DNA of 64,000 nt from Martinezella rhizogenes (GTDB taxonomy: Bacteria; Pseudomonadota; Alphaproteobacteria; Rhizobiales; Rhizobiaceae): assembly GCF_000799715.1 (NCBI RefSeq), contig NZ_JUHG01000019.1, forward strand, positions 245,374-309,373, in the 5' to 3' direction. Within the stretch, counting starts at the first letter, position 1. Each line of letters starts with the position of its first letter. Made by a program: the position numbers and the translations under genes. The notes beneath the pieces are model-generated. The model worked only from the letters and a program-made list of their open reading frames with translations, was not told the origin of the DNA and searched no databases. Below, in pieces: positions 1 to 8,838 of the stretch.

Positions 1-784
1 TCGCTATGGCGTCGGCTATGAGAAGATCGATCTGGTCGCGCTGGCCAGAGCCGGCATCCCGTTCGCCAACAATCCTGATTACGGCACGGAGGAGGTCGCC
101 GATCATGCACTGGCCATGATGCTGTCCTTGCACCGGCGGCTCTTCGAGCATGACGCGCGCGCCCGCACCTATACGTCCGGCTGGCAGGTCCACAGCCTCA
201 AACCACTTCCCCGCTCGAACCGGGCAACGGTCGGTGTCATCGGCGTTGGCCGGATCGGCACGGCGGTCATCAACCGGCTGAAGCCCTTCGGCTTTCATAT
301 CCTCGGCTACGATCCCGGCCAGCCGCCCGGGCACGAAAAGGCAGTCGGCTACGAGCGTGCGGAACGACTGGACGACCTTCTTGCGCGCTCGGACATCGTT
401 ACGCTCCACTGCCCGGCCAACGCGGAAACGCGCGGTATGTTGAACGGTGATGGCCTTGGCCGTCTCAAGCCCGGAGCGATTGTCGTCAATACGGCGCGCG
501 GTGAATTGATCGACGATCTTGATGCGCTCGAAAGGGCGCTGCGGAGCGGCCATCTCGCCGCTGCTGCCATAGATACTCTGGTCGAGGAGCCGCCCGGCGA
601 TCATCCTTTGCTGAAAGCCTGGCGCGAGCGAGAGGACTGGCTCGCAGGACGTTTGGTGATCACGCCGCACAATGCCTTCTACTCCGATCATGCAGCCATC
701 GAGATGCGCCGGAACGCGGCAAAGACGGTCAGGATATTGCTCGATGAAGGAAGACTTCGAAATCAGGTGACAGATAGATCATGA
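1..784 (+). CDS. D-isomer-specific 2-hydroxyacid dehydrogenase, 5' truncated by the window
   Basis: NAD(P)-dependent reduction of a 2-oxo acid to a D-2-hydroxy acid, or the reverse. The reading frame is already open at base 2 (RYGVGYEKIDL), so the true start lies before the window and the in-frame ATG at 116 is internal. Visible family features are the Rossmann motif GVGRIG, the signature NTARGELIDD with the substrate-binding Arg, the Glu in VEEPP and the catalytic His in ITPHNAFYS. The C-terminus looks complete. Its stop overlaps the ATG of the next gene (ATGA), so the two were cotranscribed. The substrate cannot be told from the sequence. Confidence 0.9.
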   Translation, partial: RYGVGYEKIDLVALARAGIPFANNPDYGTEEVADHALAMMLSLHRRLFEHDARARTYTSGWQVHSLKPLPRSNRATVGVIGVGRIGTAVINRLKPFGFHILGYDPGQPPGHEKAVGYERAERLDDLLARSDIVTLHCPANAETRGMLNGDGLGRLKPGAIVVNTARGELIDDLDALERALRSGHLAAAAIDTLVEEPPGDHPLLKAWREREDWLAGRLVITPHNAFYSDHAAIEMRRNAAKTVRILLDEGRLRNQVTDRS

Positions 785-1194
785 GCAGCCATTCCGAGTT
801 TCTCTGGTATATTCCCAACGACGTGAAGGCCGGTCATCGCGGTGGCGCGGCTGATCCTGATCACAACAGCCTGGAGACGCTGACGACTCAGGCCAAGGCT
901 CTTGAACAGCATGGCTGGAAAGGCGCCCTGATCAGCACTGGCTGGGACCGGCCCGACACGTCCACCATCGCAACGGCACTTGTTGCCTGGACCACAACCT
1001 TTGAGCCTCTGATTGCGGTTCGCCCTGGCTATTAGAAACCAGCGAATTTCGCCTCTTCAGCGGCGACACTCGATCAGCTGAGCGGCGCGCTCCACGCATG
1101 GTCGATTAATTTACACCAGATCTTCGGCGATAATGAAGGTAAGCGGCGTCTTGACCCCACGTGCCATTCGCACTGCAGGTGGTTGGTGAATTGA
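781..1194 (+). pseudogene. LLM-class flavin-dependent monooxygenase (SsuD-like), N-terminal remnant
   Basis: The first 84 codons match the N-terminus of FMNH2-dependent alkanesulfonate-type monooxygenases (FLWYIPN near the start, then FEPLIAVRPGY). A TAG at 1033-1035 sits where the family usually has Trp after RPGY. Past it, the same frame continues with family-like sequence (KPANFASSAATLDQLSG) until about 1100, then degenerates and stops at 1192-1194. A normal member has about 350 residues. One nonsense change (TGG to TAG would fit) followed by loss of the 3' part explains this. It was translationally coupled to the dehydrogenase before it. Confidence 0.8.
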
Positions 1195-1281
1195 CCGGAA
1201 TATCCGCAGATTTCCTGCAATCCGTTAACAGCCAATTCGCTATTTCTTGCCGAGATGAAGTGCAACGGCCATATAGGTGCC

Positions 1282-1890
1282 ATGACGCTTGATTCGAAGA
1301 TATTCGTTGGCCTTAAATCAACTCGCAAGAGGCCTGCTCCGCAAAGCGAACCCACCGGTCCCAGATGCCAATGGGACGGCTGCGAAAAGAATGGTCCGCA
1401 TCGCGCCCCGGTAGGACGGGATGCGGAGGGCCTGTATCTGTTCTTCTGTCTTGAACACGTGAAGGAATATAATAAGGGGTACAATTTCGCGGCGGATCAA
1501 TCTGACAAGGACATTGCCCGCTATCAGAGGGAAGCAGCCGTAGGCGGCCGTCCGACCTGGGGGACCACCGTTAATCAGGCTCCCGAAATACCGATGCCGT
1601 CCACTGTCCGTTCCGGTTCTGCGCAGACATTGAATGCCCGCAAAACCGCCGCGCAGCGCAAGGCGCAAAAGGCCGATTTGCAGATGCGCAAACTCAAGGT
1701 GCTGGAAGCCAAGGCATTTGAGACACTCGGTCTTTCGCCGGACGCGACGCCGGAGGACATCAAAAGCCGCTATAAGGAAAGGCTCAAAATGCACCATCCG
1801 GATGCCAACCAAGGCGACCGCACTTCCGAGGACGAGCTTCGAGCATCGATCGAAGCGCATAAGATCCTCAAGCTGAACGGATTCTGCTGA
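1282..1890 (+). CDS. J-domain (DnaJ-type) protein
   Basis: A 202-residue co-chaperone-like protein. The N-terminal half carries a small Cys/His-rich patch (CQWDGCEKNGPH, later FFCLEH) found in alphaproteobacterial J-domain proteins. The C-terminal about 65 residues are a J domain with the HPD motif (MHHPDANQG), which stimulates Hsp70 ATPase. I start at the ATG at 1282 (MTLDSK) rather than at 1255, because homologues begin there and a short AGGTG lies just upstream. The partner Hsp70 is not in this window. The gene is intact although both neighbours are decayed. Confidence 0.82.
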   Translation: MTLDSKIFVGLKSTRKRPAPQSEPTGPRCQWDGCEKNGPHRAPVGRDAEGLYLFFCLEHVKEYNKGYNFAADQSDKDIARYQREAAVGGRPTWGTTVNQAPEIPMPSTVRSGSAQTLNARKTAAQRKAQKADLQMRKLKVLEAKAFETLGLSPDATPEDIKSRYKERLKMHHPDANQGDRTSEDELRASIEAHKILKLNGFC

Positions 1891-1995
1891 AAGGTTTCTA
1901 CCATCGGGTTACGTGAAGCTGCAGTTCCTTGAGGGACCGGATGGCATCCGCCTGATGTCAGAGCTTGAATGCGCTGTCGTGCACCGAACCCGGAA

Positions 1996-2825
1996 GGTTC
2001 TGTTGCAAAATTTGAGGTATCCGCGCGGCTGGACGATTTCTGCGTCTGCTCAGATCGCAGCGACAAGGGTTTCGAACTGTTTGGCGATCGACAAGCTGGC
2101 AGTGTGAGCGTCTTGCAGCTGGCGCTTGCGCAGCATGTGGATCATCTCGATGCCAGACAATGTTGCGACTGCGGATCTGAAAGACTTGAAGCCGAGCATC
2201 GGTCTGACGCATCGCTTTATCCGCCGATGGTCCTGCTCGATGCGGTTGTTCAGATACTGACTTTGTCGGATGCGGACGGGTTCAAGCCGGCGGCGCGATC
2301 GATCCTGAAGGCGGCTGACGGTGTCGCAGGAAATGATCGCTTCCCGGTTGGTCTGGCTGCCGTCGATAACAACGCGTTCCGGCCGGCCATGCCGAGCGAA
2401 CGCCCTTTTGAAGACGCTTTTGGCGGCAGATAGGTCACGATGCTCGCTGAGCCAGAACTCGACCGTGCATCCGTTGCAGTCGATCGCCCGATAGAGATAT
2501 GTCCAACGACCGCGAACCTTGATATACGTCTCGTCGGCATGCCATTTGCCGGTGACGACGCGCTTGCGCCGGTTGAACCGCTCCGCCAGCAGGGGCGCAA
2601 AGTGCACGACCCAGCGGTGGATCGTCGAATGATCGACGCTGATGCCCCGCTCGGCCATTATTTCCTTCAGGTCGCGTAGGCTCAGGCCATAAGTCAGATA
2701 CCAACGCACGCACAACAAGATCATAGACTGCTCGAAATGCCGACCTTTAAACATTGCCAATCTCCGGAACATTACCGGAGATCAATGCCACGTCGATCCT
2801 AACGAATGGGATTTGCAACATAACC
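1996..2825. mobile_element. IS6-family insertion sequence, about 830 bp
   Basis: Bounded by imperfect terminal inverted repeats: GGTTCTGTTGCAAA at 1996-2009 and its near-complement TTTGCAACATAACC at 2812-2825 (one mismatch). This end sequence and the single DDE transposase inside are typical of the IS6/IS26 family. The 8 bp on each side (ACCCGGAA and TCGAGCAT) are unlike, so no target-site duplication remains. The right junction cuts directly into a solute-binding protein gene whose 5' part is absent. Confidence 0.9.
2050..2754 (-). CDS. IS6-family transposase (DDE)
   Basis: A 234-residue transposase, normal length for IS6. The catalytic triad is visible: Asp in KWHADETY, Asp in VVIDGSQTN and Glu in NNRIEQDHR, so it looks functional. 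An N-terminal helix-turn-helix (LSLRDLKEIMAERG) binds the inverted repeats. I start at 2754 (MFKGRHFEQS), which matches family starts and has GGAGATTGG just upstream. An in-frame ATG at 2772 would add six residues. It acts by replicative transposition, producing cointegrates. Confidence 0.93.
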   Translation of the reverse strand: MFKGRHFEQSMILLCVRWYLTYGLSLRDLKEIMAERGISVDHSTIHRWVVHFAPLLAERFNRRKRVVTGKWHADETYIKVRGRWTYLYRAIDCNGCTVEFWLSEHRDLSAAKSVFKRAFARHGRPERVVIDGSQTNREAIISCDTVSRLQDRSRRRLEPVRIRQSQYLNNRIEQDHRRIKRCVRPMLGFKSFRSAVATLSGIEMIHMLRKRQLQDAHTASLSIAKQFETLVAAI

Positions 2826-3127
2826 TCGAGCATGCGCCGACATCGCCTGCCGTCATCGAGACCTTCCTCAAGACACATGCTGACGTCGCCGCCGGCGTCC
2901 GCCAACAGCTTGAGAAAGATGCCGCAATGCTCGGCGGCCTGAGACTGCTGCCGGAGCGCTTTATCGTCATTGAGCAGGCTATGGGCGTCGCCCGCTCACA
3001 CGGCGGTGCCGCCGAGGTGCATTTGTCTGATTTTGTCGAGCGTGTGAAAGCGGCCGGACTCATTGCCGAGGCATTGGATAGGCACAGAATCACCGGCGCC
3101 ACAGTCGCCGCACCGCGCACTGCTTAG
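2826..3127 (+). pseudogene. 3' fragment of an ABC transporter solute-binding protein
   Basis: About 100 codons read in frame out of the right end of the IS6 element. Segments such as RLLPERFIVIEQAMGV and HLSDFVERVKAAGLIAEAL are typical of the C-terminus of family 3 (amino-acid-like) periplasmic binding proteins. The signal peptide and first lobe are missing, so the product cannot bind ligand. The break falls exactly at the IS end, so an IS-mediated deletion most likely removed the 5' part. Confidence 0.72.
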
Positions 3128-3199
3128 GGCAAGCTCTCGGCGAAAGCGCCCTGCCGCGTTGCCGTTCCCGACTATCTGCAAAGCTTGAGAACTTCTTGA

Positions 3200-3337
3200 T
3201 CGCGTAAGCTCGAATACACGTTGACGCCGCTCGGACATTCTCTGTCAGAAACCGCTAGACACCTCGCCGATTGGGCCGCAGCCCATCAAGGGGTCATTGC
3301 CGTCAACCGCCTTCACTACGACGCCCGCCAGATTTGA
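3200..3337 (+). pseudogene. HxlR-family regulator, C-terminal remnant
   Basis: The frame from 3200 reads KLEYTLTPLGHSLSETA, then LADWAAAHQGVIAV, ending at a TGA at 3335-3337. This is the wing and last helix of an HxlR winged-helix repressor and resembles the intact HxlR gene at 9880. In another frame just upstream, AKLENFLIA looks like the preceding recognition-helix region (usually KLE.DGLI.R), which suggests a small deletion or frameshift around 3195. The remaining 5' part is not recognisable. It stops two bases before the convergent DUF1579-like gene. Confidence 0.6.
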
Positions 3338-3338
3338 T

Positions 3339-3944
3339 TCAACCACGCCGACTATAACTATATCGATGCCCCAACCATTCGATGCCTTCCCCGTTGGCCA
3401 AGGTGAAATATTGATCCTTGCTATCAGAATCCGGCCCATCGAACCGTGTCACCTGACGCATTCGCATGAGGGTCCCAGCACTTCCGCCGTCGCTCCATGC
3501 GGCAATCGGGAAGAAATCCAAGTCGATCGTTTTACCGTCACCAGCATTCCTGCTCCAAGCCGGCATCAGGCCGACCGGATCACGTGTATCGAACGAGACA
3601 TATTGCCATCGGGCCTCAACGCGGTCGAACGTAAGGAGATCGGTCCTTTTCACGGCCCGTCGCGAAATATCGTCCGCTGGGCGGATGATTTCCTGAAGGA
3701 GTGAACCCATCATGAGGCGTTCGGCGACAAGCCCTCTCGATGCCTCGGGCTCGGCGCCCGGTTTGGTCCAGCGGGTTTCGGTCAGATCCCAAAGGCCGAC
3801 CCGCCTCGCAAGGGTCTCGCCTTCGGATCCCAGCTCGTTCAGTTCCACCCCGTTGGTTGCTTCGGCGCTCGAAGCGATGGCAGCGGCGCCTGCTACTGCG
3901 GCACCGAAGAACGCTGTCGTCTTCATGAAATCTCGACGGTACAT
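3339..3944 (-). CDS. Exported DUF1579-like protein with Tat-type signal
   Basis: A 201-residue protein. The N-terminus MYRRDFMKTTAFFGAAVAGA has the twin Arg, the RRDFMK pattern and a hydrophobic stretch of a Tat signal, followed by a processing site near SSAEA. The rest (LWDLTETRW, MPAWSRN, WLGHRYSYSRR) resembles the DUF1579 family of unknown function. It lies 23 bp behind the MDR dehydrogenase on the same strand, so both are probably one transcript. A periplasmic location is inferred from the signal. Confidence 0.7.
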   Translation of the reverse strand: MYRRDFMKTTAFFGAAVAGAAAIASSAEATNGVELNELGSEGETLARRVGLWDLTETRWTKPGAEPEASRGLVAERLMMGSLLQEIIRPADDISRRAVKRTDLLTFDRVEARWQYVSFDTRDPVGLMPAWSRNAGDGKTIDLDFFPIAAWSDGGSAGTLMRMRQVTRFDGPDSDSKDQYFTLANGEGIEWLGHRYSYSRRG

Positions 3945-3967
3945 GGTTCACCTTTTCCGTTGTTCGA

Positions 3968-4996
3968 TCAAAGAGAGAAGTCGACGACGATCTTACCGAA
4001 GGCTCCCCGATTGAGGTGCTCCAGAGCCGACTGGAGATCCGATAGGCCGTAGCGGGCGTCGATGATGGGCTTGATCTGCAATTCGTCGATCGCCCTCACA
4101 AGCTCTTCCTGGGCGCGTTGATGACCGACGGCAATACCCTGAATGACAGGACCCGTCAGAAGGAGCGGGCCAACGGAAGCCGACAGCTGCCCGCCTTCCA
4201 AAACGCCGATCATCGATATGCGGCCGCCCGGCGCGACGGCTTCGAGAGCCTTTGCGAGGTGAGGGCCGCCAACAATTTCGAGAACATGGTCGACGCCGCG
4301 GTCCGACGTGATATCGTAGACTTTACCGACCCAGTCCTCGCGAGTTCGGTTGATCACGAAATCGGTAAGGCCAAGCGCCTTCGCCCGTTCGAGCTTCTCG
4401 TCGCTTCCGGAAACGAGGATCACGGTCGCACCTTTTGCCTTGGCGATCTGCGCGCCGAAGATCGCGACACCGCCCGTTCCCTCAATCAGGACGGTCTGGC
4501 CCTTCTCGACCCGGCCGAGTTCGACGAGCGAGTACCAGGCGGTGAGACCCGCGCAAGGAAGCGTGCTGGCCTCGACCTCGTCGAGTGATGATGGGCCTTT
4601 CGTCAGCCATGCCGCCGGAAAAGAGACGTATTCGCTCAAGACACCCGGATAGTGACCGCCAAGGGATTGGTAGTTTGGATGTCGACCGGACCCGAGAGGA
4701 CGACCATCTTTCCAGTCCGGAAAGAATGTCGAGATCACCCGATTTCCGACCGCGAACTTTTCAACTGACTTGCCCACCTCGACAACCCTACCCGACATGT
4801 CTGAGCCTACGGTGATCGGCAAGTTGAACTCGCCCATGCGCCCGGCAATAACGTCCTGGTCGCGATAATTGAGTGCGACCGCATTGACCCTGACGAGCAC
4901 CTCGTCAGCCCCAACTATTGGGACTGGTACTTGTTCAAGGCTCAGTCCGTCTTGGTTGAAGGCTGATAGTTCCCAACGCTTCATGAGGTTTTGCAT
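3968..4996 (-). CDS. Medium-chain (MDR) NAD(P)-dependent alcohol dehydrogenase
   Basis: 342 residues. The N-terminal GroES-like domain includes NYRDQDVIAG and GSDMSGRVVEVG. The Rossmann domain carries the nucleotide motif as GTGGVAIFGAQIAKAKG. The usual zinc ligands of classical alcohol dehydrogenases are not apparent, so it looks like the quinone-reductase/zinc-less branch. The substrate is unknown. It is divergent from a LysR gene 106 bp away, a common arrangement for a LysR-controlled oxidoreductase, and leads the unit with the Tat-exported protein. Confidence 0.85.
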   Translation of the reverse strand: MQNLMKRWELSAFNQDGLSLEQVPVPIVGADEVLVRVNAVALNYRDQDVIAGRMGEFNLPITVGSDMSGRVVEVGKSVEKFAVGNRVISTFFPDWKDGRPLGSGRHPNYQSLGGHYPGVLSEYVSFPAAWLTKGPSSLDEVEASTLPCAGLTAWYSLVELGRVEKGQTVLIEGTGGVAIFGAQIAKAKGATVILVSGSDEKLERAKALGLTDFVINRTREDWVGKVYDITSDRGVDHVLEIVGGPHLAKALEAVAPGGRISMIGVLEGGQLSASVGPLLLTGPVIQGIAVGHQRAQEELVRAIDELQIKPIIDARYGLSDLQSALEHLNRGAFGKIVVDFSL

Positions 4997-5046
4997 GGAT
5001 TTAATCCTTCCGATTTTTGATGATTAGAAGGTATCACCTCGGACAG

Positions 5047-5083
5047 CGCACCAGTTGCGCCATTTTTGCTCGACTATGGTGCG
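5047..5083. promoter_or_regulatory. Inverted repeat in the MDR/LysR divergent promoter
   Basis: CGCACCA at 5047-5053 is repeated in inverted form as TGGTGCG at 5077-5083 with a 23-bp spacer, in the 106-bp gap between divergent genes. The position fits a LysR binding region, but the arms are short. Binding is inferred. Confidence 0.35.
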
Positions 5084-5102
5084 TAAGATGCTACAATGAT
5101 TT

Positions 5103-6038
5103 ATGACGATTTCCATGAGCGACATCCCTGTTTTCGTCTGTGCCGTCGATACCGGAGGGTTTTCCGAAGCCGGGCGACGGCTGAACCTGTCACGCTCCTC
5201 GGTCGGAAGAGCGGTTGCCCGCCTCGAAGCAGGTCTCAAGGTCAGGCTGTTCGACCGAACCACCCGTCATCAGAACGTCACGGCGGACGGACAGCTCTTT
5301 TACGAGCACTGCCAGCGGGCGATGGCCGAACTTCGTGCCGTCGAGGCCGCGCTGGATTCGGGATCGAGCGCGCCGCGGGGCAAGCTTCGGGTGTCTATGC
5401 CTGTTCTCTTCGGTCGAATGTGTGTCGCTCCCATCCTCACCAGACTTGCAGGAGAAAACCCCGACCTGGAACTGGAACTCAGCTTCAGCGATCGTAAAGT
5501 CGATCTCCTGGAGGACGGCTTTGACCTCGCCGTACGCAACGGTTCGCCCGGCAATGCCGCGGGCATGCGCATCCGTCGGGTCGGCCATGAGGAGACAATG
5601 CTCTATGCCGCGCCGACCTACCTCGAAAGGCAAGGCGTTCCGAAAACCATCTCAGAGCTCGACGCCCATGACACGGTCACGTATTCCCGCGCGGGACGGG
5701 TGCAGTCCTGGACGCTCGAGGTCGAAGGTATCGTCCATGAATTCAATCCTGTCTCCCGGCTCCGGTTTGACGACATCGACGCGATAGCAGACGCCGCGAC
5801 AAATGGTTTCGGACTGGCGTGGCTGCCGTACTGGCTCGTCAGGAAACGGGTCGAGACCGGAGAGCTCGTGCCTGTGATGCGGCAGATGCCTCCGCATGTG
5901 TCCGAGGTCTGGGCTTTGTGGCCGGATGGCGCCCACCTGCCAACTCGGGTGCGGGCGGCCATAGATGCAATCGTAACGGAACTGCCGAAGCAAGCATCAT
6001 CTTCGAACGGCGCTGGGAGGGATGATACATGTGTGTAA
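5103..6038 (+). CDS. LysR-family transcriptional regulator
   Basis: 311 residues. The N-terminal helix-turn-helix spans about residues 1-60 (GGFSEAGRRLNLSRSSVGRA), followed by a periplasmic-binding-like effector domain (RGKLRVSMPVLFGR, DLAVRNG). It is divergent from the MDR dehydrogenase and probably controls that gene and itself. An in-frame ATG at 5115 (MSDIPVF) is an alternative start that fits the family a little better. The effector is unknown. The next gene is another LysR regulator on the same strand, 57 bp on. Confidence 0.9.
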   Translation: MTISMSDIPVFVCAVDTGGFSEAGRRLNLSRSSVGRAVARLEAGLKVRLFDRTTRHQNVTADGQLFYEHCQRAMAELRAVEAALDSGSSAPRGKLRVSMPVLFGRMCVAPILTRLAGENPDLELELSFSDRKVDLLEDGFDLAVRNGSPGNAAGMRIRRVGHEETMLYAAPTYLERQGVPKTISELDAHDTVTYSRAGRVQSWTLEVEGIVHEFNPVSRLRFDDIDAIADAATNGFGLAWLPYWLVRKRVETGELVPVMRQMPPHVSEVWALWPDGAHLPTRVRAAIDAIVTELPKQASSSNGAGRDDTCV

Positions 6039-6095
6039 AAGTATGTGCAGGAATGGTTGGAAATCTCCCAGCCTTCCATACCGTAAAGGCATAAG

Positions 6096-6986
6096 ATGGA
6101 CCGGCTTTCCGAGCTCGAGGCGTTCCTTGCGGTCGTCGAGACGGGCGGCTTTACGGCAGCCGCCCGCAGAACCGGCAGGTCACAGCCGGCAGTCAGCAAA
6201 GCAATCGGTGCGCTCGAAAACCGTCTGGGCGTCGCACTCTTCAATCGCAGCACCCGAAACGTCACCTTGACGGATCAGGGACAAAGATACTTCGACAGGA
6301 TGAAGCCCTTGCTCGAGGAGATCGACGACGCCAATCGCGAGGTCATAGGCAGCGCGGTCGACATGTCGGGGTCGATACGCATTGCTGTCCCCACCACCCT
6401 CGGTCGACTTCATATCCTGCCAATCATTCCGGATCTGCTGTCCAGATTTCCCAAGCTCGAAGTGGATCTGGTTCTATCGGATCTCATGCGGGACATGGTC
6501 GAGGATCGGGTCGATTTGGTGATAAGAGTGGGGCTTGTCGAAGAGCCCGATGCCGTCGTCAGACGGGTGGCAAAGACTCCTCTCGTATGCGTCGGATCTC
6601 GTCAGTATTTCGGAAAGCATGGTATTCCCACAAAGCCTGCCGAGCTTGCAGATCACAACTGCCTCGTCTACCGCGGCTTCAAGGAGTCGGCGAATTGGCC
6701 ATTCGTCGGTCCAGAAGGTCACTTCAGCGTCGCAGTGCGCGGCAACCTCACCTCCAACAGCATCGAGACGATCCGTGCGGGTGTGCTTGCAGGCGTCGGG
6801 ATCGGCATGTTCACCAAGGCATCCCTCGTCGAAGAGCTCTCGCATCCTGACGTGGTGACGATCCTCGGCGAATATGTCCAGGGCACAAGGGACATCAGCT
6901 TCGTCTGGCCGAAGCGTCGGCTGGTTTCTGCGCGGGTTCGGCACGTGACCGACTTCCTCGCTGCATCGCTCGAAGGGCGGATCTAG
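6096..6986 (+). CDS. LysR-family transcriptional regulator
   Basis: 296 residues with a typical start MDRLSELEAFLAVVETGGFT and helix-turn-helix (AARRTGRSQPAVSKAI), then the effector domain (GSIRIAVPTTLGRLH, VDLVIRVG). It precedes the two-gene SDR unit at 7164-8766 in the same direction. A 177-bp, rather AT-rich gap could hold the SDR promoter. It is clearly different in sequence from the LysR protein before it. Targets are inferred from position only. Confidence 0.9.
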   Translation: MDRLSELEAFLAVVETGGFTAAARRTGRSQPAVSKAIGALENRLGVALFNRSTRNVTLTDQGQRYFDRMKPLLEEIDDANREVIGSAVDMSGSIRIAVPTTLGRLHILPIIPDLLSRFPKLEVDLVLSDLMRDMVEDRVDLVIRVGLVEEPDAVVRRVAKTPLVCVGSRQYFGKHGIPTKPAELADHNCLVYRGFKESANWPFVGPEGHFSVAVRGNLTSNSIETIRAGVLAGVGIGMFTKASLVEELSHPDVVTILGEYVQGTRDISFVWPKRRLVSARVRHVTDFLAASLEGRI

Positions 6987-7163
6987 CGGCATTTTAACGC
7001 CTCGGTGACCTTCGGTAACAAGCGCCGTAGTGTGAGGCCCACACTTTAAGCTCGCTGCTATTTATTCCAATATCGCATCATTTTCATTCCATTCGTCCGT
7101 ATTATCGTCATTTTCGACATGCGCTACAAACAGTGATCGTCGCAATTCATCGAGAACACGATC

Positions 7164-7958
7164 ATGAACATTTCACTTGAAGGTCGCAAAGCAGTCGTCA
7201 CCGGATCCACCGCCGGCATTGGTCGGGCGATCGCAGAGGGCTTGGCGCGGGCCGGCGCATCCGTTGTTATCAATGGCCGCAGCGAGGCGCGGGTCTCGAC
7301 AGCGGTGGCTGAAGTCAAGGCGCTCTTCCCAGGCATCGAGATCACCGGCGTGGTTGCGGATCTGGCCACCAAGGAAGGCAGCGCGGTTCTTGCAGCCCAA
7401 TCGCCCGATGCCGACATTCTTATCAACAACGCAGGCACAGCCAATCCCAAACCCTTCTCCGATATTACCGATGAAGACTGGCTAGGTTTGTTTCAGCTCA
7501 ACGTCATGAGTGGCGTTCGTGCAGCGCGCCATTACCTGCCGAGGATGACCGCGCGCGGCTGGGGGCGTGTTGTGTTCATCAGCAGCGAGTCCGCACTCGC
7601 AATCCCAAAGGATATGATCGACTACGGCATGACCAAGACGGCGCAGTTGGCGATCTCGCGAGGTTTGGCTGAGACGGTTGCGGGGACGGGCGTGACGGTC
7701 AATTCGGTGCTTCCTGGTCCGACGAACTCTGAAATCATGTCGAACTGGATGGCGGGAACGGCTCGGGAACAGGGCATCACCCAGGAAGAGGCGGAACAGC
7801 AATTCCTGAAGGCCATGCGCCCGACAACGCTCATCAATCGGTTCACGAGCACGGAGGAGGTGGCCAACATGGTCGTCTACCTATGCTCGGAGCAAGCATC
7901 CGGCACAACCGGGTCCGCCATGCGCGTTGACGGCGGTGTGCTTAGACAGATCGCATAG
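7164..7958 (+). CDS. SDR-family oxidoreductase
   Basis: 264 residues with full classical SDR features: TGSTAGIG (nucleotide binding), INNAG, the catalytic Ser in ISSES and YGMTK as YxxxK. It is a clear paralogue of the SDR at 17223, sharing NVMS, the GTGVTVNSVLPGPT block and the AMRVDGG end. The substrate is unknown. A second, atypical SDR follows 34 bp downstream, probably on the same transcript. Confidence 0.9.
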   Translation: MNISLEGRKAVVTGSTAGIGRAIAEGLARAGASVVINGRSEARVSTAVAEVKALFPGIEITGVVADLATKEGSAVLAAQSPDADILINNAGTANPKPFSDITDEDWLGLFQLNVMSGVRAARHYLPRMTARGWGRVVFISSESALAIPKDMIDYGMTKTAQLAISRGLAETVAGTGVTVNSVLPGPTNSEIMSNWMAGTAREQGITQEEAEQQFLKAMRPTTLINRFTSTEEVANMVVYLCSEQASGTTGSAMRVDGGVLRQIA

Positions 7959-7992
7959 CTCATTCAGACAAACACACTCAAGGAAGCTTATC

Positions 7993-8766
7993 ATGACAAC
8001 GGCACAGAACGAGCTGAAGCGTTCGCAATCACCTTCATATGATCTCACTGGAAAACGTGTGGTCGTCGTCGGTGGCAAAACAGGGATAGGGCTCGGCATC
8101 GCTCAGGCCGCTCACGCGGCGGGAGCGAGCGTAACGGTCGCCAGTCGGCGCTCGGATTCCGCAGCAGACCATCCAGAGCTGGCGCCCTTCGAGCAGCTAG
8201 TGCTCGACATGAGCGATGAGGACGCCGTTCGGGCTTCTTTCGATGCTATTGGCAATCTGGATCATTTGCTTGTCGCTGCGGGGCCGACCGATGGCAGCTG
8301 GGGTGCATTCATGGACGAAGACATGCGAGGGGCGCGCAGCTACGGCAATAGCAAGTTTCTCGGCTCCTGGGCATGTGCGCGCTATGCTGCACCAAAACTT
8401 TCCTCTAACGGGTCGATCACCTTTATGACCGGAGGGATCGCGGCTCGTTCGAAGATCGGCATGACGAGCGTCACATCGACTTTTGCCGCAGTAGAGGCAC
8501 TCGCGCGCTCGCTGGCGCTTGAACTTGGCCCGATCAGGGTAAACGCCATTCGGCCTGGGTTCATCGATACCGACCTTTGGAACTTCCTTTCCGCGACAGA
8601 CGCCGCTGATGTCCGCGAAAAGGTGCGCGCCAATTTCCCAGCGCGCCGGATCGGTCAACCGGCCGACGTGGGGCACGCTGCGGTGTTTTTGATGACCAAC
8701 CCCTACGTTACAGGCACTGTGCTTGAGGTCTCTGGCGGAGAGCAGCTCGTCGATTGGCAGTTCTGA
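7993..8766 (+). CDS. Atypical SDR-family protein without the YxxxK pair
   Basis: 257 residues. The nucleotide motif GGKTGIGLG and the C-terminal RPGFIDTDLW mark an SDR fold. In the active-site region the usual Tyr-x-x-x-Lys before AAVEALARSLALEL is replaced: by alignment in my head, Val stands for Tyr and Phe for Lys, and NNAG is replaced by AAGPTDG. Such SDRs occur in nature and may use other residues or bind without classical catalysis. The start at 7993 is preferred over 7927 because AGGAAG lies at 7981-7986 and it avoids overlap with the previous gene. Confidence 0.82.
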   Translation: MTTAQNELKRSQSPSYDLTGKRVVVVGGKTGIGLGIAQAAHAAGASVTVASRRSDSAADHPELAPFEQLVLDMSDEDAVRASFDAIGNLDHLLVAAGPTDGSWGAFMDEDMRGARSYGNSKFLGSWACARYAAPKLSSNGSITFMTGGIAARSKIGMTSVTSTFAAVEALARSLALELGPIRVNAIRPGFIDTDLWNFLSATDAADVREKVRANFPARRIGQPADVGHAAVFLMTNPYVTGTVLEVSGGEQLVDWQF

Positions 8767-8838
8767 GCGGTCCCTTGCCGTTTTCACATTCCAAAACCGA
8801 GACGGTTATCACGGCGCATCATACTCGTACCCCCTTCG

